NCBI GenBank assembly: GCA_018267215.1
Contig: JAFDYX010000031.1
Location: forward strand, 1 to 64,000
Direction of reading: 5' to 3'
Length of the DNA stretch: 64,000 bases
Origin: Bacteroidota bacterium
GTDB lineage: Bacteria > Bacteroidota > Bacteroidia > Cytophagales > Cyclobacteriaceae
Position 1 is the first letter of the stretch, and each line of letters starts with the position of its first letter. Below the pieces are notes generated by a model. That model saw nothing but the letters and a program-made list of their open reading frames with translations, had not been told where the DNA came from and did not search any database. A program made the position numbers and the translations under genes. Positions 33,313 through 42,677 of this stretch are shown one piece after another.

Positions 33313-35079
33313 ATGAAATCATTTGACGCCCTGGGTTTATCCGGGGAACTGGTGGAAGTAGTCCGCCAATTGGGCTTTGAAAATCCTACGCCCATACAAG
33401 AAAAAGCGATCCCGGTCTTATTACAAGGAAATACGGATTTAGTTGGCCTGGCACAGACTGGCACAGGTAAAACAGCAGCCTTTGGTTTGCCCTTGCTGGA
33501 ATTGGTTAATGCCGATAACCGCCACACACAAGCGCTGGTGGTAGCTCCTACGCGCGAGTTGAGCGTACAGATTACGAATGACTTAGAACGTTTTGCCAAT
33601 AACTTCAAAAAACTGAACATCGTTACAGTTTATGGCGGGGCGAGCATTTCAGATCAAATCAGAAAAATAAAACGGGGCGCCCAGATTATTGTGGCTACAC
33701 CGGGCCGTTTGATTGACTTACTTTCCAGAAAAGTAGTTGACCTGACACAGATTCAATATGTGGTGCTGGACGAAGCCGATGAAATGTTGAACATGGGTTT
33801 CAAAGAAGATATAGACGAGATTCTCTCCACCACGCCCGACACAAAAAATGTGTGGTTGTTTTCTGCCACCATGCCTCGCGAAGTACGCGAAATAGCCAGC
33901 AACTACATGAGCAACCCGCAAGAGATTGCCATGGAAGGCCAAAAGCAAGGCAACGAAAATATTGATCATCAATATGTGATGGTAGATGAGCGCGACAAAT
34001 ATTTGGCTCTTAAACGTTTTGTAGATTATACGCCCGATATTTTTGCTGTCGTTTTTTGCCGTACTAAAATGGATACGCAAAAAATTGCCGAGCACCTCAT
34101 TAAAGACGGATACAATGCTGACCCGCTGCATGGCGACCTGACACAGGCGCAGCGCGACCGCGTGATGAAAAGTTTTAAAAACAAAACGCTGCAACTTCTG
34201 GTGGCTACCGATGTGGCCGCACGGGGTATAGATGTAAGCAACATCACACACGTGATACACATGAACATGCCCGATGAGATGGAGTTTTACACCCACCGCT
34301 CAGGGCGCACAGCCCGTGCCGGCAAAAAAGGAATTTCTCTTGCCATCGTTTCAAAAAAAGAAATGGGGCGTGTGCACCAAGTGGAGAAAAGTATCAAGCG
34401 CAAGTTCACACAGGTATTAGTGCCAACAGGAGATGAAGTATGCCAGCAGAAGATGATGGACTTGGTGAAGAAAGTGCGTTCGGTAGAAGTGAATGAAGAA
34501 GAAATTGATTCTTTCCTGCCCGAAGCCTATCACGAACTGAAAGACTTCTCCAAAGAAGATATCATCAAACGTTTTGCTTCGATCGAATTCAATCGCTTCT
34601 TGGAATATTACCGCGATGCGCGCGACATCAACAAATCTGATAAATCGGAGAAAAGAAGATTCTTTGAAGATGAGGACGAGCCGGCCTATTCTACCGGAGA
34701 TCGCATCTTTATTAACATTGGCAAAATGGATGGGTTGGACAAAGGCAGTTTGCTTGGTCTGATCTGCGACTATGGAGATACTGATAAAAGCAAGATCGGT
34801 AAGATTGACCTGAAAGGCGCTTATTCTTTTTTTGAAGTAGAAAAAGGCATGGCCGACCAAATTATGAAAGGCTTTGATGGCGTAGAGGTGCGCGGCAGAC
34901 GTGTGCGTTTAGAAATGAGCGGAGATCGCCCCGAAAGACGCGACCGCGATGGCTACAGAGGAGATCGGGGGGGTAGAGGAGGCCGAGGCGACAGAGGCGA
35001 TAGAAAGAGAAGTTTCTCTGGTAAAAAGCGTGAAGAGTTTTGGGGTGGCAAGAATAAAAGAAAGCCAAAAAGATACTAA
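33313..35079 (+). CDS. deaD: DEAD-box RNA helicase with DbpA-type RNA-binding domain
   Basis: The 588-residue helicase has the Q motif (NPTPIQEKAIP), Walker A AQTGTGKT, DEAD at 153-156, SAT, and HRSGRTARAG near 328. A DbpA-like RNA-binding domain lies at about 475-550 (RIFINIGKMDGL..GxIDL), then a tail rich in Arg, Gly and Asp resembling RGG boxes. This layout matches DeaD/CsdA, which unwinds RNA in ribosome assembly and cold adaptation. It is cytosolic and has its own promoter. Confidence 0.93.
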   Translation: MKSFDALGLSGELVEVVRQLGFENPTPIQEKAIPVLLQGNTDLVGLAQTGTGKTAAFGLPLLELVNADNRHTQALVVAPTRELSVQITNDLERFANNFKKLNIVTVYGGASISDQIRKIKRGAQIIVATPGRLIDLLSRKVVDLTQIQYVVLDEADEMLNMGFKEDIDEILSTTPDTKNVWLFSATMPREVREIASNYMSNPQEIAMEGQKQGNENIDHQYVMVDERDKYLALKRFVDYTPDIFAVVFCRTKMDTQKIAEHLIKDGYNADPLHGDLTQAQRDRVMKSFKNKTLQLLVATDVAARGIDVSNITHVIHMNMPDEMEFYTHRSGRTARAGKKGISLAIVSKKEMGRVHQVEKSIKRKFTQVLVPTGDEVCQQKMMDLVKKVRSVEVNEEEIDSFLPEAYHELKDFSKEDIIKRFASIEFNRFLEYYRDARDINKSDKSEKRRFFEDEDEPAYSTGDRIFINIGKMDGLDKGSLLGLICDYGDTDKSKIGKIDLKGAYSFFEVEKGMADQIMKGFDGVEVRGRRVRLEMSGDRPERRDRDGYRGDRGGRGGRGDRGDRKRSFSGKKREEFWGGKNKRKPKRY

Positions 35080-35112
35080 TCAGGTTTTTTTCTTTGCACC
35101 AATCGCTAATAT

Positions 35113-36192
35113 TCAGCGGCAGTGCTTTTGTAGAAAATCATAAGCTTCGCGGTTGCCAAGTTGTGCTGAGTGCTGCCAGTCGGCACAAGCACCTTTCTTT
35201 CCTGTAGCTTGTCGGGCAATGCCGCGGCCAAAGTAAGCCAGCGCATATTGAGAGTCGAGGCGGATGGCCGCATCAAAGTCATTCAGTGCGCCCGCATAGT
35301 CTTTCATCTTCAACATCGCTTCGCCCCGGCCACCATAAGCAAGTGCATAAGATGGATTGATGCGGATGGCTTGTGAAAAATCAGCAACGGCATGGGGGTA
35401 GTCGTGGGAGTAAAGCCGGGCAAGTCCGCGATCTACATACGCCACTTCAAAATTGGGATTGAGGTCAATAGCTTTGCTAAAATCTTCAATAGCTGACGGG
35501 TAGCTTCCCAATTTTTCTTTGGCATGGCCCCGGTAAGCATACGCCAGTGCAAATTTTGGGTCGAGCGAGATCACCTTATCAAAATCAACGATAGCACCCG
35601 CAAAATCTTTTGCTTCATATTTTGATTTGGCATTATACAGATAGTTGGTGGCACTGATGGTATTTACCTGTGCTTTGTATTTTTCTGCAATGGAAGCCTT
35701 GGCATCTTCTTCTTTTTGTTGCTGAAGTTGGCGCGACAAGGCGGCCAATTTTTGGTTGGCATCGGTCAGGCGCTGTTTCATTTCTTCCAGCTCGCGCATT
35801 TTTTGATGGTCTTCACTGATCCGCTTGAGCGATTCTTTCAAACTGGTGGTATCTACTTTGATGGAGGCCTTCATCCAAAAAGTTTCACCATCCCATTTTT
35901 CGTCCAACACATCCAGTTTGGTGATGCCTGCGGTGATGGTAGATATTTTTTCTTTAAAGTCTTGCGAAAATTTCCCTTTGTCGTCATGCGAAGTGAGAAG
36001 GTCATTACTTTCTACATAAACCCCCAGTTCGTTGAGCAGTTCCGTTCTCAATTCATTCATAGCGATGGCGCGGCAAGATACTTTGCTGTCTGCCTCGCTG
36101 GCTTTGTAGGTATATTCGCGCACAAATGTTTTTTCCTGCCCGTATAATTTCAGGCTGGAGAGAAGAACAAAGACTAACAATAATTTTTTCAT
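35113..36192 (-). CDS. secreted TPR-repeat protein
   Basis: The 359-residue protein has a signal peptide ending SLKLYGQ and an N-terminal domain (about 20-125) of unknown type with a conserved-looking AIAMNELRTELLNELG helix. A coiled coil follows (about 130-170), then four to five TPR units with FALAYAYRGHAK, FEVAYVDRGLAR and YALAYGGRGEAM. TPRs mediate protein contacts, so a periplasmic scaffold is likely. It ends with CADW and KHC cysteines. It converges on the helicase gene. Confidence 0.85.
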   Translation of the reverse strand: MKKLLLVFVLLSSLKLYGQEKTFVREYTYKASEADSKVSCRAIAMNELRTELLNELGVYVESNDLLTSHDDKGKFSQDFKEKISTITAGITKLDVLDEKWDGETFWMKASIKVDTTSLKESLKRISEDHQKMRELEEMKQRLTDANQKLAALSRQLQQQKEEDAKASIAEKYKAQVNTISATNYLYNAKSKYEAKDFAGAIVDFDKVISLDPKFALAYAYRGHAKEKLGSYPSAIEDFSKAIDLNPNFEVAYVDRGLARLYSHDYPHAVADFSQAIRINPSYALAYGGRGEAMLKMKDYAGALNDFDAAIRLDSQYALAYFGRGIARQATGKKGACADWQHSAQLGNREAYDFLQKHCR

Positions 36193-36308
36193 GCTGGAAT
36201 GATTACACGATATAATGACACGTGAATGAGCAGTTAGATGGATAATGCTGAACCTGGTTTAATATTTTTTTAAATGCTGAATAGTATGATGTCAATGTGG
36301 ACAGCAAC

Positions 36309-36785
36309 TTACAAAGGTTTAAATTGCTCAAATGCTTCCTTACAGTCATAACAATAGTAAATAGAGCGACAAAGGGTGGAGCCAAACGGAGATTTTAATT
36401 CAGTATGGCTGCTGTCGCACCTCGGACAAATGGCGTGTTCCAATACTTCCAAGTCAGTAAATATTTTGGCAGGCGGGGGAGGAGACAAACCAAATTTTTT
36501 TAAGGCAGTTTTTCCTTTTTCAGAAATCATGTCAGACGACCAATTCCTTTTAAAAGAGATATTGACCTTTATATTTTTTAGCCCTTTACTTTGCAGCAAC
36601 TGCAATACTTCTTCCTTCATATAGTCTATCGCTGGGCAGCCCACAAAAGTAGGTGTCATGTCAACGGTTACTTGGTCTGCTTCAATCACCACATCGGTAA
36701 TCACCCCCAAATCAACCAGCGACAAAACCGGTATCTCCGGGTCTTTCACCGCGTCCAGCCAATGGATGATCTCTTCCCGTGTCAT
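36309..36785 (-). CDS. paaD: phenylacetyl-CoA epoxidase subunit PaaD-like (MIP18/DUF59)
   Basis: The 158-residue protein has the DUF59 N-terminal domain (DPEIPVLSLVDLGVI and TPTFVGCPA) and a C-terminal zinc-ribbon-like part with CPRC and CYDC, the combination found in PaaD (PaaJ). PaaD helps assemble the phenylacetyl-CoA epoxidase PaaABC(E). It stands alone here; no paaA, B, C or E is near. The start ATG 36785 is chosen because DUF59 homology begins there, and TACATCTG at 36802-36795 could be its -7 element. Confidence 0.88.
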   Translation of the reverse strand: MTREEIIHWLDAVKDPEIPVLSLVDLGVITDVVIEADQVTVDMTPTFVGCPAIDYMKEEVLQLLQSKGLKNIKVNISFKRNWSSDMISEKGKTALKKFGLSPPPPAKIFTDLEVLEHAICPRCDSSHTELKSPFGSTLCRSIYYCYDCKEAFEQFKPL

Positions 36786-36885
36786 GATTTTTATCAGATG
36801 TAAAATTACGAATTTGAAATCCATCCTTTCTACCTTGCTAATGCCTGTTTTTTTTTACTACTTGGGCATCAGAATCAGAAGACAG

Positions 36886-38562
36886 ATGAAAGATTTTCCG
36901 TGGTATAAAAATTATCCTGAGGGAGTGCCCAGTGAAATCGGTGCGCTTCCCTTCGAATCGTTGGTTGACTTGTTTGAAAAGGCTTCAAAAAAATATGCCG
37001 GGCTTGTGGCGTACGAAAACTTAGGGGGGAAATTAAGCTATCAGGAAGTAGATAAACTCTCTTCACAGTTTGCGGCCTATCTTCAAAAAGGATTAGGGTT
37101 GAAAAAGGGCGACCGGATCGCTATCCAGATGCCCAACTTATTGCAGTTTCCGGTTGCTTTTATTGGGGCACTGAAAGCCGGGCTGGTAGTGGTGAATACC
37201 AATCCGCTTTATACGGCACGCGAGATGGAGCACCAATTTAAGGACGCGGGAATTTCCGCGTTGGTAATCGTAGCCAATTTTGCTCATAATCTGGAAGAGA
37301 TAAAAGGCAAAATACCCGTTAAGCATTTCATCGTAACCGAAATGGGCGATTTGGTAGGAGGCCTCAAAGGGTGGCTCGTCAATTTTGTAGTGAAGCACAT
37401 AAAAAAATTAGTGCCGGCCTACCATTTACCTCATGCCATTACTTTTAAAGAAGTGCTCCGCCAAGGAGCTGCGCTTACTTTAGATAAACCTGCGATTGGG
37501 CTGGAAGATTTGGCCATACTTCAATATACGGGAGGCACCACAGGCGTACCCAAAGGAGCACAACTTTCGCACCGCAATCTGGTGGCCCACAATGAAATGA
37601 TTTCGTATTGGTTTGAGCCATTGCTGAAAGATGCAGAGAAGCAAGAGATCGTGATAACTGCCTTGCCCTTGTATCATATTTTTGCGCTGTCAGTCAACCT
37701 GACACTGATGTATCATCGTGGATTGCAGAATGTGCTGATCACCAACCCGCGCGACATGAAGGGATTTTTAAACGAGTTGAAGAAATATCAGTTTTCCATC
37801 CTCACCGGTGTCAACACATTATTCAATGGCATGATGAACCATCCGATGTTTCATGAACTTGATTTTTCACTTTTGAAAGGAGCCGTGGGTGGCGGCATGG
37901 CTGTGCAAGATGCCGTAGCTATCCGGTGGGAGGAGTTGACCAAAAGCCCGCTGGTGGAAGGATATGGGCTGAGTGAAACTTCGCCCGTGCTTTGCTGCAA
38001 CCCGCTGAACGGAAAACAAAAACGCGGAACGATAGGCTTGCCCATGCCCAGCACGGAGGTAGCCATCTTTGACGATCAGGGCAACCAACTTCCACAAGGA
38101 GAAACCGGAGAAATCTGTGCACGCGGTCCACAGGTAATGCGCGGCTATTGGGAGAAAGACAACACCGATGTATTCTATCATCAAGAATGGTTTAAAACAG
38201 GCGACATTGGATTTATGGATGCTGATGGCTTCTTTAAAATCGTAGATCGGAAGAAAGACATGATTAAAGTAAGCGGTTTCAATGTATTCCCCAACGAAAT
38301 AGAAAATGTAATTGCCATGCACCCCAAGGTGCTGGAGGTGGCCGCCATCGGCATACCCGATGAACGGTCGGGAGAAGTCATCAAAGCATTTGTCGTCAAA
38401 AAAGATCCTTCACTGACGGAAGAAGAATTAAAAAAATATTGTCATGAAAATATGACAAACTACAAAGTGCCTAAGTACTTTGTCTTTAAAACAGAGCTAC
38501 CCAAAACCAATGTGGGCAAAATACTGCGCAGGGCACTGAAAGAAGCTGAACTCAAATCGTAA
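36886..38562 (+). CDS. fadD: long-chain fatty acid-CoA ligase, FadD-like
   Basis: The 558-residue adenylate-forming enzyme activates fatty acids with ATP and CoA. It shows the P-loop-like YTGGTTGVPKGA, the EGYGLSETSP motif and the C-terminal hinge and Lys region DRKKDMIKVSGFNVFPNEIE. The catalytic Lys lies near the end in PKTNVGKILRR. WYKNYPEGVPSEI at the start matches FadD, so ATG 36886 is preferred; ATG 36841 would add 15 residues. It is divergent from paaD, which may hint at shared use in aromatic or fatty acid catabolism. Confidence 0.92.
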   Translation: MKDFPWYKNYPEGVPSEIGALPFESLVDLFEKASKKYAGLVAYENLGGKLSYQEVDKLSSQFAAYLQKGLGLKKGDRIAIQMPNLLQFPVAFIGALKAGLVVVNTNPLYTAREMEHQFKDAGISALVIVANFAHNLEEIKGKIPVKHFIVTEMGDLVGGLKGWLVNFVVKHIKKLVPAYHLPHAITFKEVLRQGAALTLDKPAIGLEDLAILQYTGGTTGVPKGAQLSHRNLVAHNEMISYWFEPLLKDAEKQEIVITALPLYHIFALSVNLTLMYHRGLQNVLITNPRDMKGFLNELKKYQFSILTGVNTLFNGMMNHPMFHELDFSLLKGAVGGGMAVQDAVAIRWEELTKSPLVEGYGLSETSPVLCCNPLNGKQKRGTIGLPMPSTEVAIFDDQGNQLPQGETGEICARGPQVMRGYWEKDNTDVFYHQEWFKTGDIGFMDADGFFKIVDRKKDMIKVSGFNVFPNEIENVIAMHPKVLEVAAIGIPDERSGEVIKAFVVKKDPSLTEEELKKYCHENMTNYKVPKYFVFKTELPKTNVGKILRRALKEAELKS

Positions 38563-38585
38563 AATTTATTTATTCCTATTCATCC

Positions 38586-39680
38586 ATGAAAAAAATTGCA
38601 CTCCTTGTCGTATTGACATCGTTTATCTCGCTTTCGCTGACTATCAATAATAAAACGCAACTGGCTGATACGGCAGACACCGTTCACTATGCCAAAGAAT
38701 CACATTTTAAAAATATTCGTCAACTGACTTTCGGTGCCGACAATGCCGAGGCATATTGGAGTTTCGATGGAAAAAAAATCAGCTTCCAATCTAACAACTC
38801 TGCGTGGGGGCTGCACTGCGACCAGATTTTTTACATGCCCATACAAGGAAAGGACTTGAGCCATGGCGAAAAACCGCAGATGATCAGCACCGGTGATGGA
38901 CGCACCACTTGTGCCTTTTTTATGCCTGACGGAAAATCAGTTTTGTATGCCTCCACCCATTTAGGTGGAAAAGAATGCCCTAAAGATGTAGAGCGCAAGC
39001 CCGGAGGAAAATACCTGTGGCCTATCTACGACTCGTACGATATTTTTGTGGCCGACCTGAACGGAAAAATTATTAAACAACTGACCAATACTCCGGGGTA
39101 TGATGCCGAGGCAACTATCTCACCGAAGAAAGACAAAATTGTTTTTACCTCTATGCGCAACGGAGACCTGGATTTATACACCATGGACATCAATGGAAAA
39201 AATGTAAAACAGATTACGCATGAACTGGGATATGACGGTGGTGCCTTTTTTTCGCCTGACGGGAAGAAAATTGTTTTTCGCGCTTCGCGCTTTAACTCCG
39301 ACCAGGAAAAAAATGATTATGTGGAATACCTCAAGCAAGGGTTGGTAGCACCTACGGCCATGGAAATTTTCACCTGCAATGTAGATGGCTCTGACCTGAA
39401 GCAGATCACACACTTAGGAAAAGCCAACTGGGCTCCGTTCTATCACCCGTCAGGCAAAAAGATTATCTTCAGCTCCAACCACAAGAGCAAACGCGGGTTT
39501 CAGTTTAATTTGTTTATGATTAATGAAGATGGATCGGGCTTGGAACAAATTTCTTACGACACGGTGTTTGATTCATTTCCCATGTTTTCGCCTGACGGAA
39601 AAAAAATTATTTTTTCGTCTAACAGAAATAACGGAGGCACACACAATACCAACCTGTTTGTAGCAGATTGGGTAGATTAA
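38586..39680 (+). CDS. TolB-like beta-propeller protein, exported
   Basis: The 364-residue protein has a signal peptide-like N terminus and repeated PD40 units: AEAYWSFDGKKISFQSN, AEATISPKKDKIVFTS, GGAFFSPDGKKIVFRAS, WAPFYHPSGKKIIFSS and SFPMFSPDGKKIIFSS. These form one propeller like the C-terminal half of TolB, without TolB's N-terminal domain. It follows the ligase by 23 nt and precedes the cupin by 11 nt, so all three may be one transcript. The ligand is unknown. Confidence 0.88.
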   Translation: MKKIALLVVLTSFISLSLTINNKTQLADTADTVHYAKESHFKNIRQLTFGADNAEAYWSFDGKKISFQSNNSAWGLHCDQIFYMPIQGKDLSHGEKPQMISTGDGRTTCAFFMPDGKSVLYASTHLGGKECPKDVERKPGGKYLWPIYDSYDIFVADLNGKIIKQLTNTPGYDAEATISPKKDKIVFTSMRNGDLDLYTMDINGKNVKQITHELGYDGGAFFSPDGKKIVFRASRFNSDQEKNDYVEYLKQGLVAPTAMEIFTCNVDGSDLKQITHLGKANWAPFYHPSGKKIIFSSNHKSKRGFQFNLFMINEDGSGLEQISYDTVFDSFPMFSPDGKKIIFSSNRNNGGTHNTNLFVADWVD

Positions 39681-39691
39681 ATTTCTTCATT

Positions 39692-40213
39692 ATGATCAAC
39701 GTTATCACAACCACCAACACATCCAAGGAGGATGTAAAAAAATCAGTAGAAAAATATTTGAGCGAAGTAGGGCTTACCATTTCCAATCATGACTTTACCA
39801 GACCGTGGGGTGGTTTTTTTGTGTTGGATGAAGCGCAAGCCGATCGGTTCATTCAACTTTATTTTCCACACCTTCAGGCTAAAGACTTAAAAATTTCAGG
39901 TAAACTCAGTCCTAAAATTTTAATTGTGGCGCCCGGCCAGCGATTGAGTTGGCAGTATCACCACAGGCGTGCTGAAATATGGAAGTTAGTAGCAGGTGTG
40001 GCCGGAGTGGTAACAAGCAACACAGATGAGCAGGGTGCATTAAAAAAATTGGCCATCGGTGAAATTATTAAACTGAAACAAGGCGAGCGCCATCGTTTGG
40101 TTGGCTTGCCCGAAGGGTGGGGCATGATTGCCGAGATATGGCAGCATACCGATGCCAACCACCCATCGGACGAAAATGACATTGTGCGTGTGCAGGATGA
40201 TTTTGGCAGGTAA
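39692..40213 (+). CDS. cupin of the mannose-6-phosphate isomerase type II C-terminal family
   Basis: The 173-residue cytosolic protein contains a cupin with the metal-binding motif WQYHHRRAEIWKLV and a later KQGERHRLVG, as in the C-terminal domain of type II phosphomannose isomerases. The opening RPWGGFFVLDE lies where those enzymes read RPWG. A single-domain form may isomerise mannose-6-phosphate or just bind sugar phosphates. ATG 39692 is chosen; a longer reading overlaps the previous gene. Confidence 0.8.
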   Translation: MINVITTTNTSKEDVKKSVEKYLSEVGLTISNHDFTRPWGGFFVLDEAQADRFIQLYFPHLQAKDLKISGKLSPKILIVAPGQRLSWQYHHRRAEIWKLVAGVAGVVTSNTDEQGALKKLAIGEIIKLKQGERHRLVGLPEGWGMIAEIWQHTDANHPSDENDIVRVQDDFGR

Positions 40214-40257
40214 ACAAATGCGATAACAAAATTCTCTCATCTTAAAATAAAGTCATT

Positions 40258-40875
40258 ATGGATGAAACAATAAAAAACGAAGACGAGAACGTTATTAAAG
40301 CACATCAGCATTTAGAATCTGTTCTTGTTCCCGGTGAGCATTTGGAAGGATGGGCTGTGCAAAGAAGAATATTTGCACTGACACACAGGCGGATTCTTAT
40401 TGCGGCTACATCAGGAAGATTTATTGTTATTGAGAGAAACCTTTTGGGTGGCTTTAAGATGAACGATTTTCGCTGGCAAGACCTCGAACGGGTAAATCTT
40501 TACACCGGTATTTTTGGTGCAGACATTTCTTTTAAAGCATCTGACAATTCTGATTTGGCAATCGGCAAGTCGTACAACAACTTTTTGAAATACATAGGCT
40601 TACGCAAAGATCAGACACAAAACATTTATCGCATCGCTCAGGCGCAAGATCAAGCCTGGAGAGAGAAAAGGAGAATCAGAGAGATGGAGGAACTCAGGGC
40701 CAAATCAGGTGCTATTCATCTCGGCAATTTATCAGGAGGGCAACCTCTTCCTTCTTCCGGCTCTATGGACGACTCCACTGCCCGGTTGATGAAAGCCAAA
40801 GAAATGCTTGATAACAAACTTATTACTGACTCTGAATATGAGTCAATCAAGGCAAGAATTATTAGTGGGCTTTAG
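40258..40875 (+). CDS. PH-domain-like protein with SHOCT C terminus
   Basis: The 205-residue protein has a bacterial PH-like core at about 15-130 (LVPGEHLEGWAVQRRIFALTHRRILIA) and a basic helix near 135-150. The last 30 residues, ARLMKAKEMLDNKLITDSEYESIKARI, form a SHOCT module, a short oligomerisation motif. No signal peptide is present. Such proteins are thought to bind membranes or partner proteins; no enzymatic role is evident. It lies 44 nt after the cupin. Confidence 0.8.
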   Translation: MDETIKNEDENVIKAHQHLESVLVPGEHLEGWAVQRRIFALTHRRILIAATSGRFIVIERNLLGGFKMNDFRWQDLERVNLYTGIFGADISFKASDNSDLAIGKSYNNFLKYIGLRKDQTQNIYRIAQAQDQAWREKRRIREMEELRAKSGAIHLGNLSGGQPLPSSGSMDDSTARLMKAKEMLDNKLITDSEYESIKARIISGL

Positions 40876-41083
40876 ATCATAAAAGTAAGAGAAGGTAAAA
40901 AAAATACTCATCCTATTTACCGGCAAAGTATTTTACATAGAGTAGCCATTCAATAGTAACAATTTGCCAGTTAAAAAAAATCTTAAATAGTAAGATGTTT
41001 TCATTGTAAAAAAAAAATGAAATGAATGGCGATTTCCGGCAAAAATCATTTCGTTTCAATCATTTTTCTTTTATTTTTCGCTC

Positions 41084-42139
41084 GTGAAAAACATTCAAGG
41101 CCCGGCCATTTTTTTAGCTCAGTTTTTAGACGACCAACCTCCGTTTAATAATCTTAAATCCATCTGTAAATGGGCTAAGTCACTCGGTTATACAGGCGTA
41201 CAAATCCCCACGTGGGATGCCCGTGTGATTGATCTGAAGAAAGCGGCAGAAAGCAAAGACTATGCTGATGAATTGAAGGGAACAGTAGAGTCGTGCGGAC
41301 TACAGATCAGCGAACTATCCACCCACCTGCAAGGGCAGTTGGTGGCTGTGCATCCTGCCTATGATACCATGTTTGATGGTTTTGCTCCCAAGAACCTGAG
41401 AGGCCAGCCGAAGGCGCGCACGGCTTGGGCAGTAGATCAGCTAAAGATGGCAGCCAAAGCCAGCAAAAATTTAGGCTTGCCAGCACACGCTACGTTTTCG
41501 GGTGCGCTGATGTGGCACACGGTGTACCCATGGCCGCAGCGTCCGGCCGGCTTGGTAGAAGATGGCTTTAAGGAGTTGGCCAAACGCTGGCTTCCGATTT
41601 TAAATACTTTTGACAAAGCCGGAGTAGATGTTTGTTATGAAATACACCCCGGTGAAGATATGCACGATGGCATTACGTTCGAGAGGTTTTGGGAAGCTAC
41701 ATCGAAACACAACCGTGTTAATATTTTATACGACCCCAGTCATTTTTTGCTCCAGCAATTAGATTACCTTCAGTTCATAGATTTCTATCATTCTTTTATT
41801 AAGATGTTTCATGTAAAGGATGCAGAGTTTAACCCCACCGGCAAGAGCGGAGTGTACGGAGGTTTTCAGGATTGGATTAACAGACCCGGGCGCTTTCGGT
41901 CGGTAGGCGATGGGCAGGTTGATTTTAAATCAATTTTTTCAAAACTGGCACAATATGGTTATGGAGGATGGGCTGTGCTGGAGTGGGAGTGCTGCATTAA
42001 ACATCCTGAACAAGGCGCCCGCGAGGGAGCGCAGCGTATTCAGGAGTATATGATCCGGGTAACAGAGAAAGCATTTGATGATTTTGCCTCCACCGGAAAA
42101 AATCCTAAACTCAACAAACAAATTCTCGGCATCAGATAA
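41084..42139 (+). CDS. sugar phosphate isomerase/epimerase, TIM barrel
   Basis: The 351-residue cytosolic protein is a full xylose-isomerase-like barrel. The likely metal site is built from Glu in CYEIHPGE, Asp/His in YDPSH, His in FHVKD and Glu in VLEWEC. A long family-typical stretch (MWHTVYPWPQRP) suggests a subgroup acting on larger sugars or inositols, often linked to glycoside catabolism. Start is GTG with TATTTTTC about 10 nt upstream as a weak -7 element. The 208-nt gap before it holds an imperfect inverted repeat and no gene. Confidence 0.88.
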   Translation: MKNIQGPAIFLAQFLDDQPPFNNLKSICKWAKSLGYTGVQIPTWDARVIDLKKAAESKDYADELKGTVESCGLQISELSTHLQGQLVAVHPAYDTMFDGFAPKNLRGQPKARTAWAVDQLKMAAKASKNLGLPAHATFSGALMWHTVYPWPQRPAGLVEDGFKELAKRWLPILNTFDKAGVDVCYEIHPGEDMHDGITFERFWEATSKHNRVNILYDPSHFLLQQLDYLQFIDFYHSFIKMFHVKDAEFNPTGKSGVYGGFQDWINRPGRFRSVGDGQVDFKSIFSKLAQYGYGGWAVLEWECCIKHPEQGAREGAQRIQEYMIRVTEKAFDDFASTGKNPKLNKQILGIR

Positions 42140-42175
42140 ATGTAATTTTTTAAATAAACCTTAAATAAAATAAAT

Positions 42176-42592
42176 ATGAAAAAAGTAAATGGTTTTTTGA
42201 TTGTACTGGTAATGGTATGGACAGCAATTTCTTGCGGTGGAAAAAAAGAAGAGGCCTCAACAGCGGCCAAAGAAGATTATGGAACACCTCAGGAAGAGGT
42301 AGCAGCCACTAAGTCGGATCCGATTGCCCAAGGCGAATCGTTGGTAAAAGCAAATGACTGCAAAACATGTCACGATAAAACCAATAAAATTATAGGCCCG
42401 AGCCATACCGATGTGGCTAAGAAGTATGACTTTACCGATGCCAACGTAAAGAAGCTGGCCGAAAAAATTATCAAAGGTGGCTCCGGAAACTGGGGCCAGG
42501 TACCGATGACTGCCCACCCCAACGTATCTGAATCGGATGCAGAATTGATGGCAAAATATGTTTTGTCATTAGATGGCGAGAAAGAACATTGA
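42176..42592 (+). CDS. lipoprotein cytochrome c (c552-like)
   Basis: The 138-residue protein has a lipobox AISC (Cys22) after a hydrophobic leader, so it is anchored in a membrane. Heme binds covalently at C62-K-T-C-H66; the axial ligand is probably Met111 in GQVPMTAHP. A low-complexity linker (EEASTAAKE) separates anchor and domain. It is a small class I cytochrome for periplasmic electron transfer. It lies 36 nt after the isomerase and is followed by a strong terminator. Confidence 0.93.
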   Translation: MKKVNGFLIVLVMVWTAISCGGKKEEASTAAKEDYGTPQEEVAATKSDPIAQGESLVKANDCKTCHDKTNKIIGPSHTDVAKKYDFTDANVKKLAEKIIKGGSGNWGQVPMTAHPNVSESDAELMAKYVLSLDGEKEH

Positions 42593-42615
42593 TTAACTTA
42601 GCAGCTTAATAGTAT

Positions 42616-42653
42616 AAACCGTCAGCATTTTGCTGACGGTTTAATAATTTTTT
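42616..42653 (+). terminator. rho-independent terminator after cytochrome c gene
   Basis: AAACCGTCAGC and GCTGACGGTTT form a perfect 11-bp stem around ATTTT (42616-42642). A T-run at 42648-42653 follows. It is the clearest terminator in the window. Confidence 0.85.
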
Positions 42654-42677
42654 GTTAAGCCTAAGTAATTTTTTGTA

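Noticed and set aside
40980-41083. Imperfect inverted repeat (AAATGAAATG and CATTTCGTTTCAAT) as a regulatory element
   Set aside because: The pairing has several mismatches and the region is strongly AT-rich, so it is likely chance.
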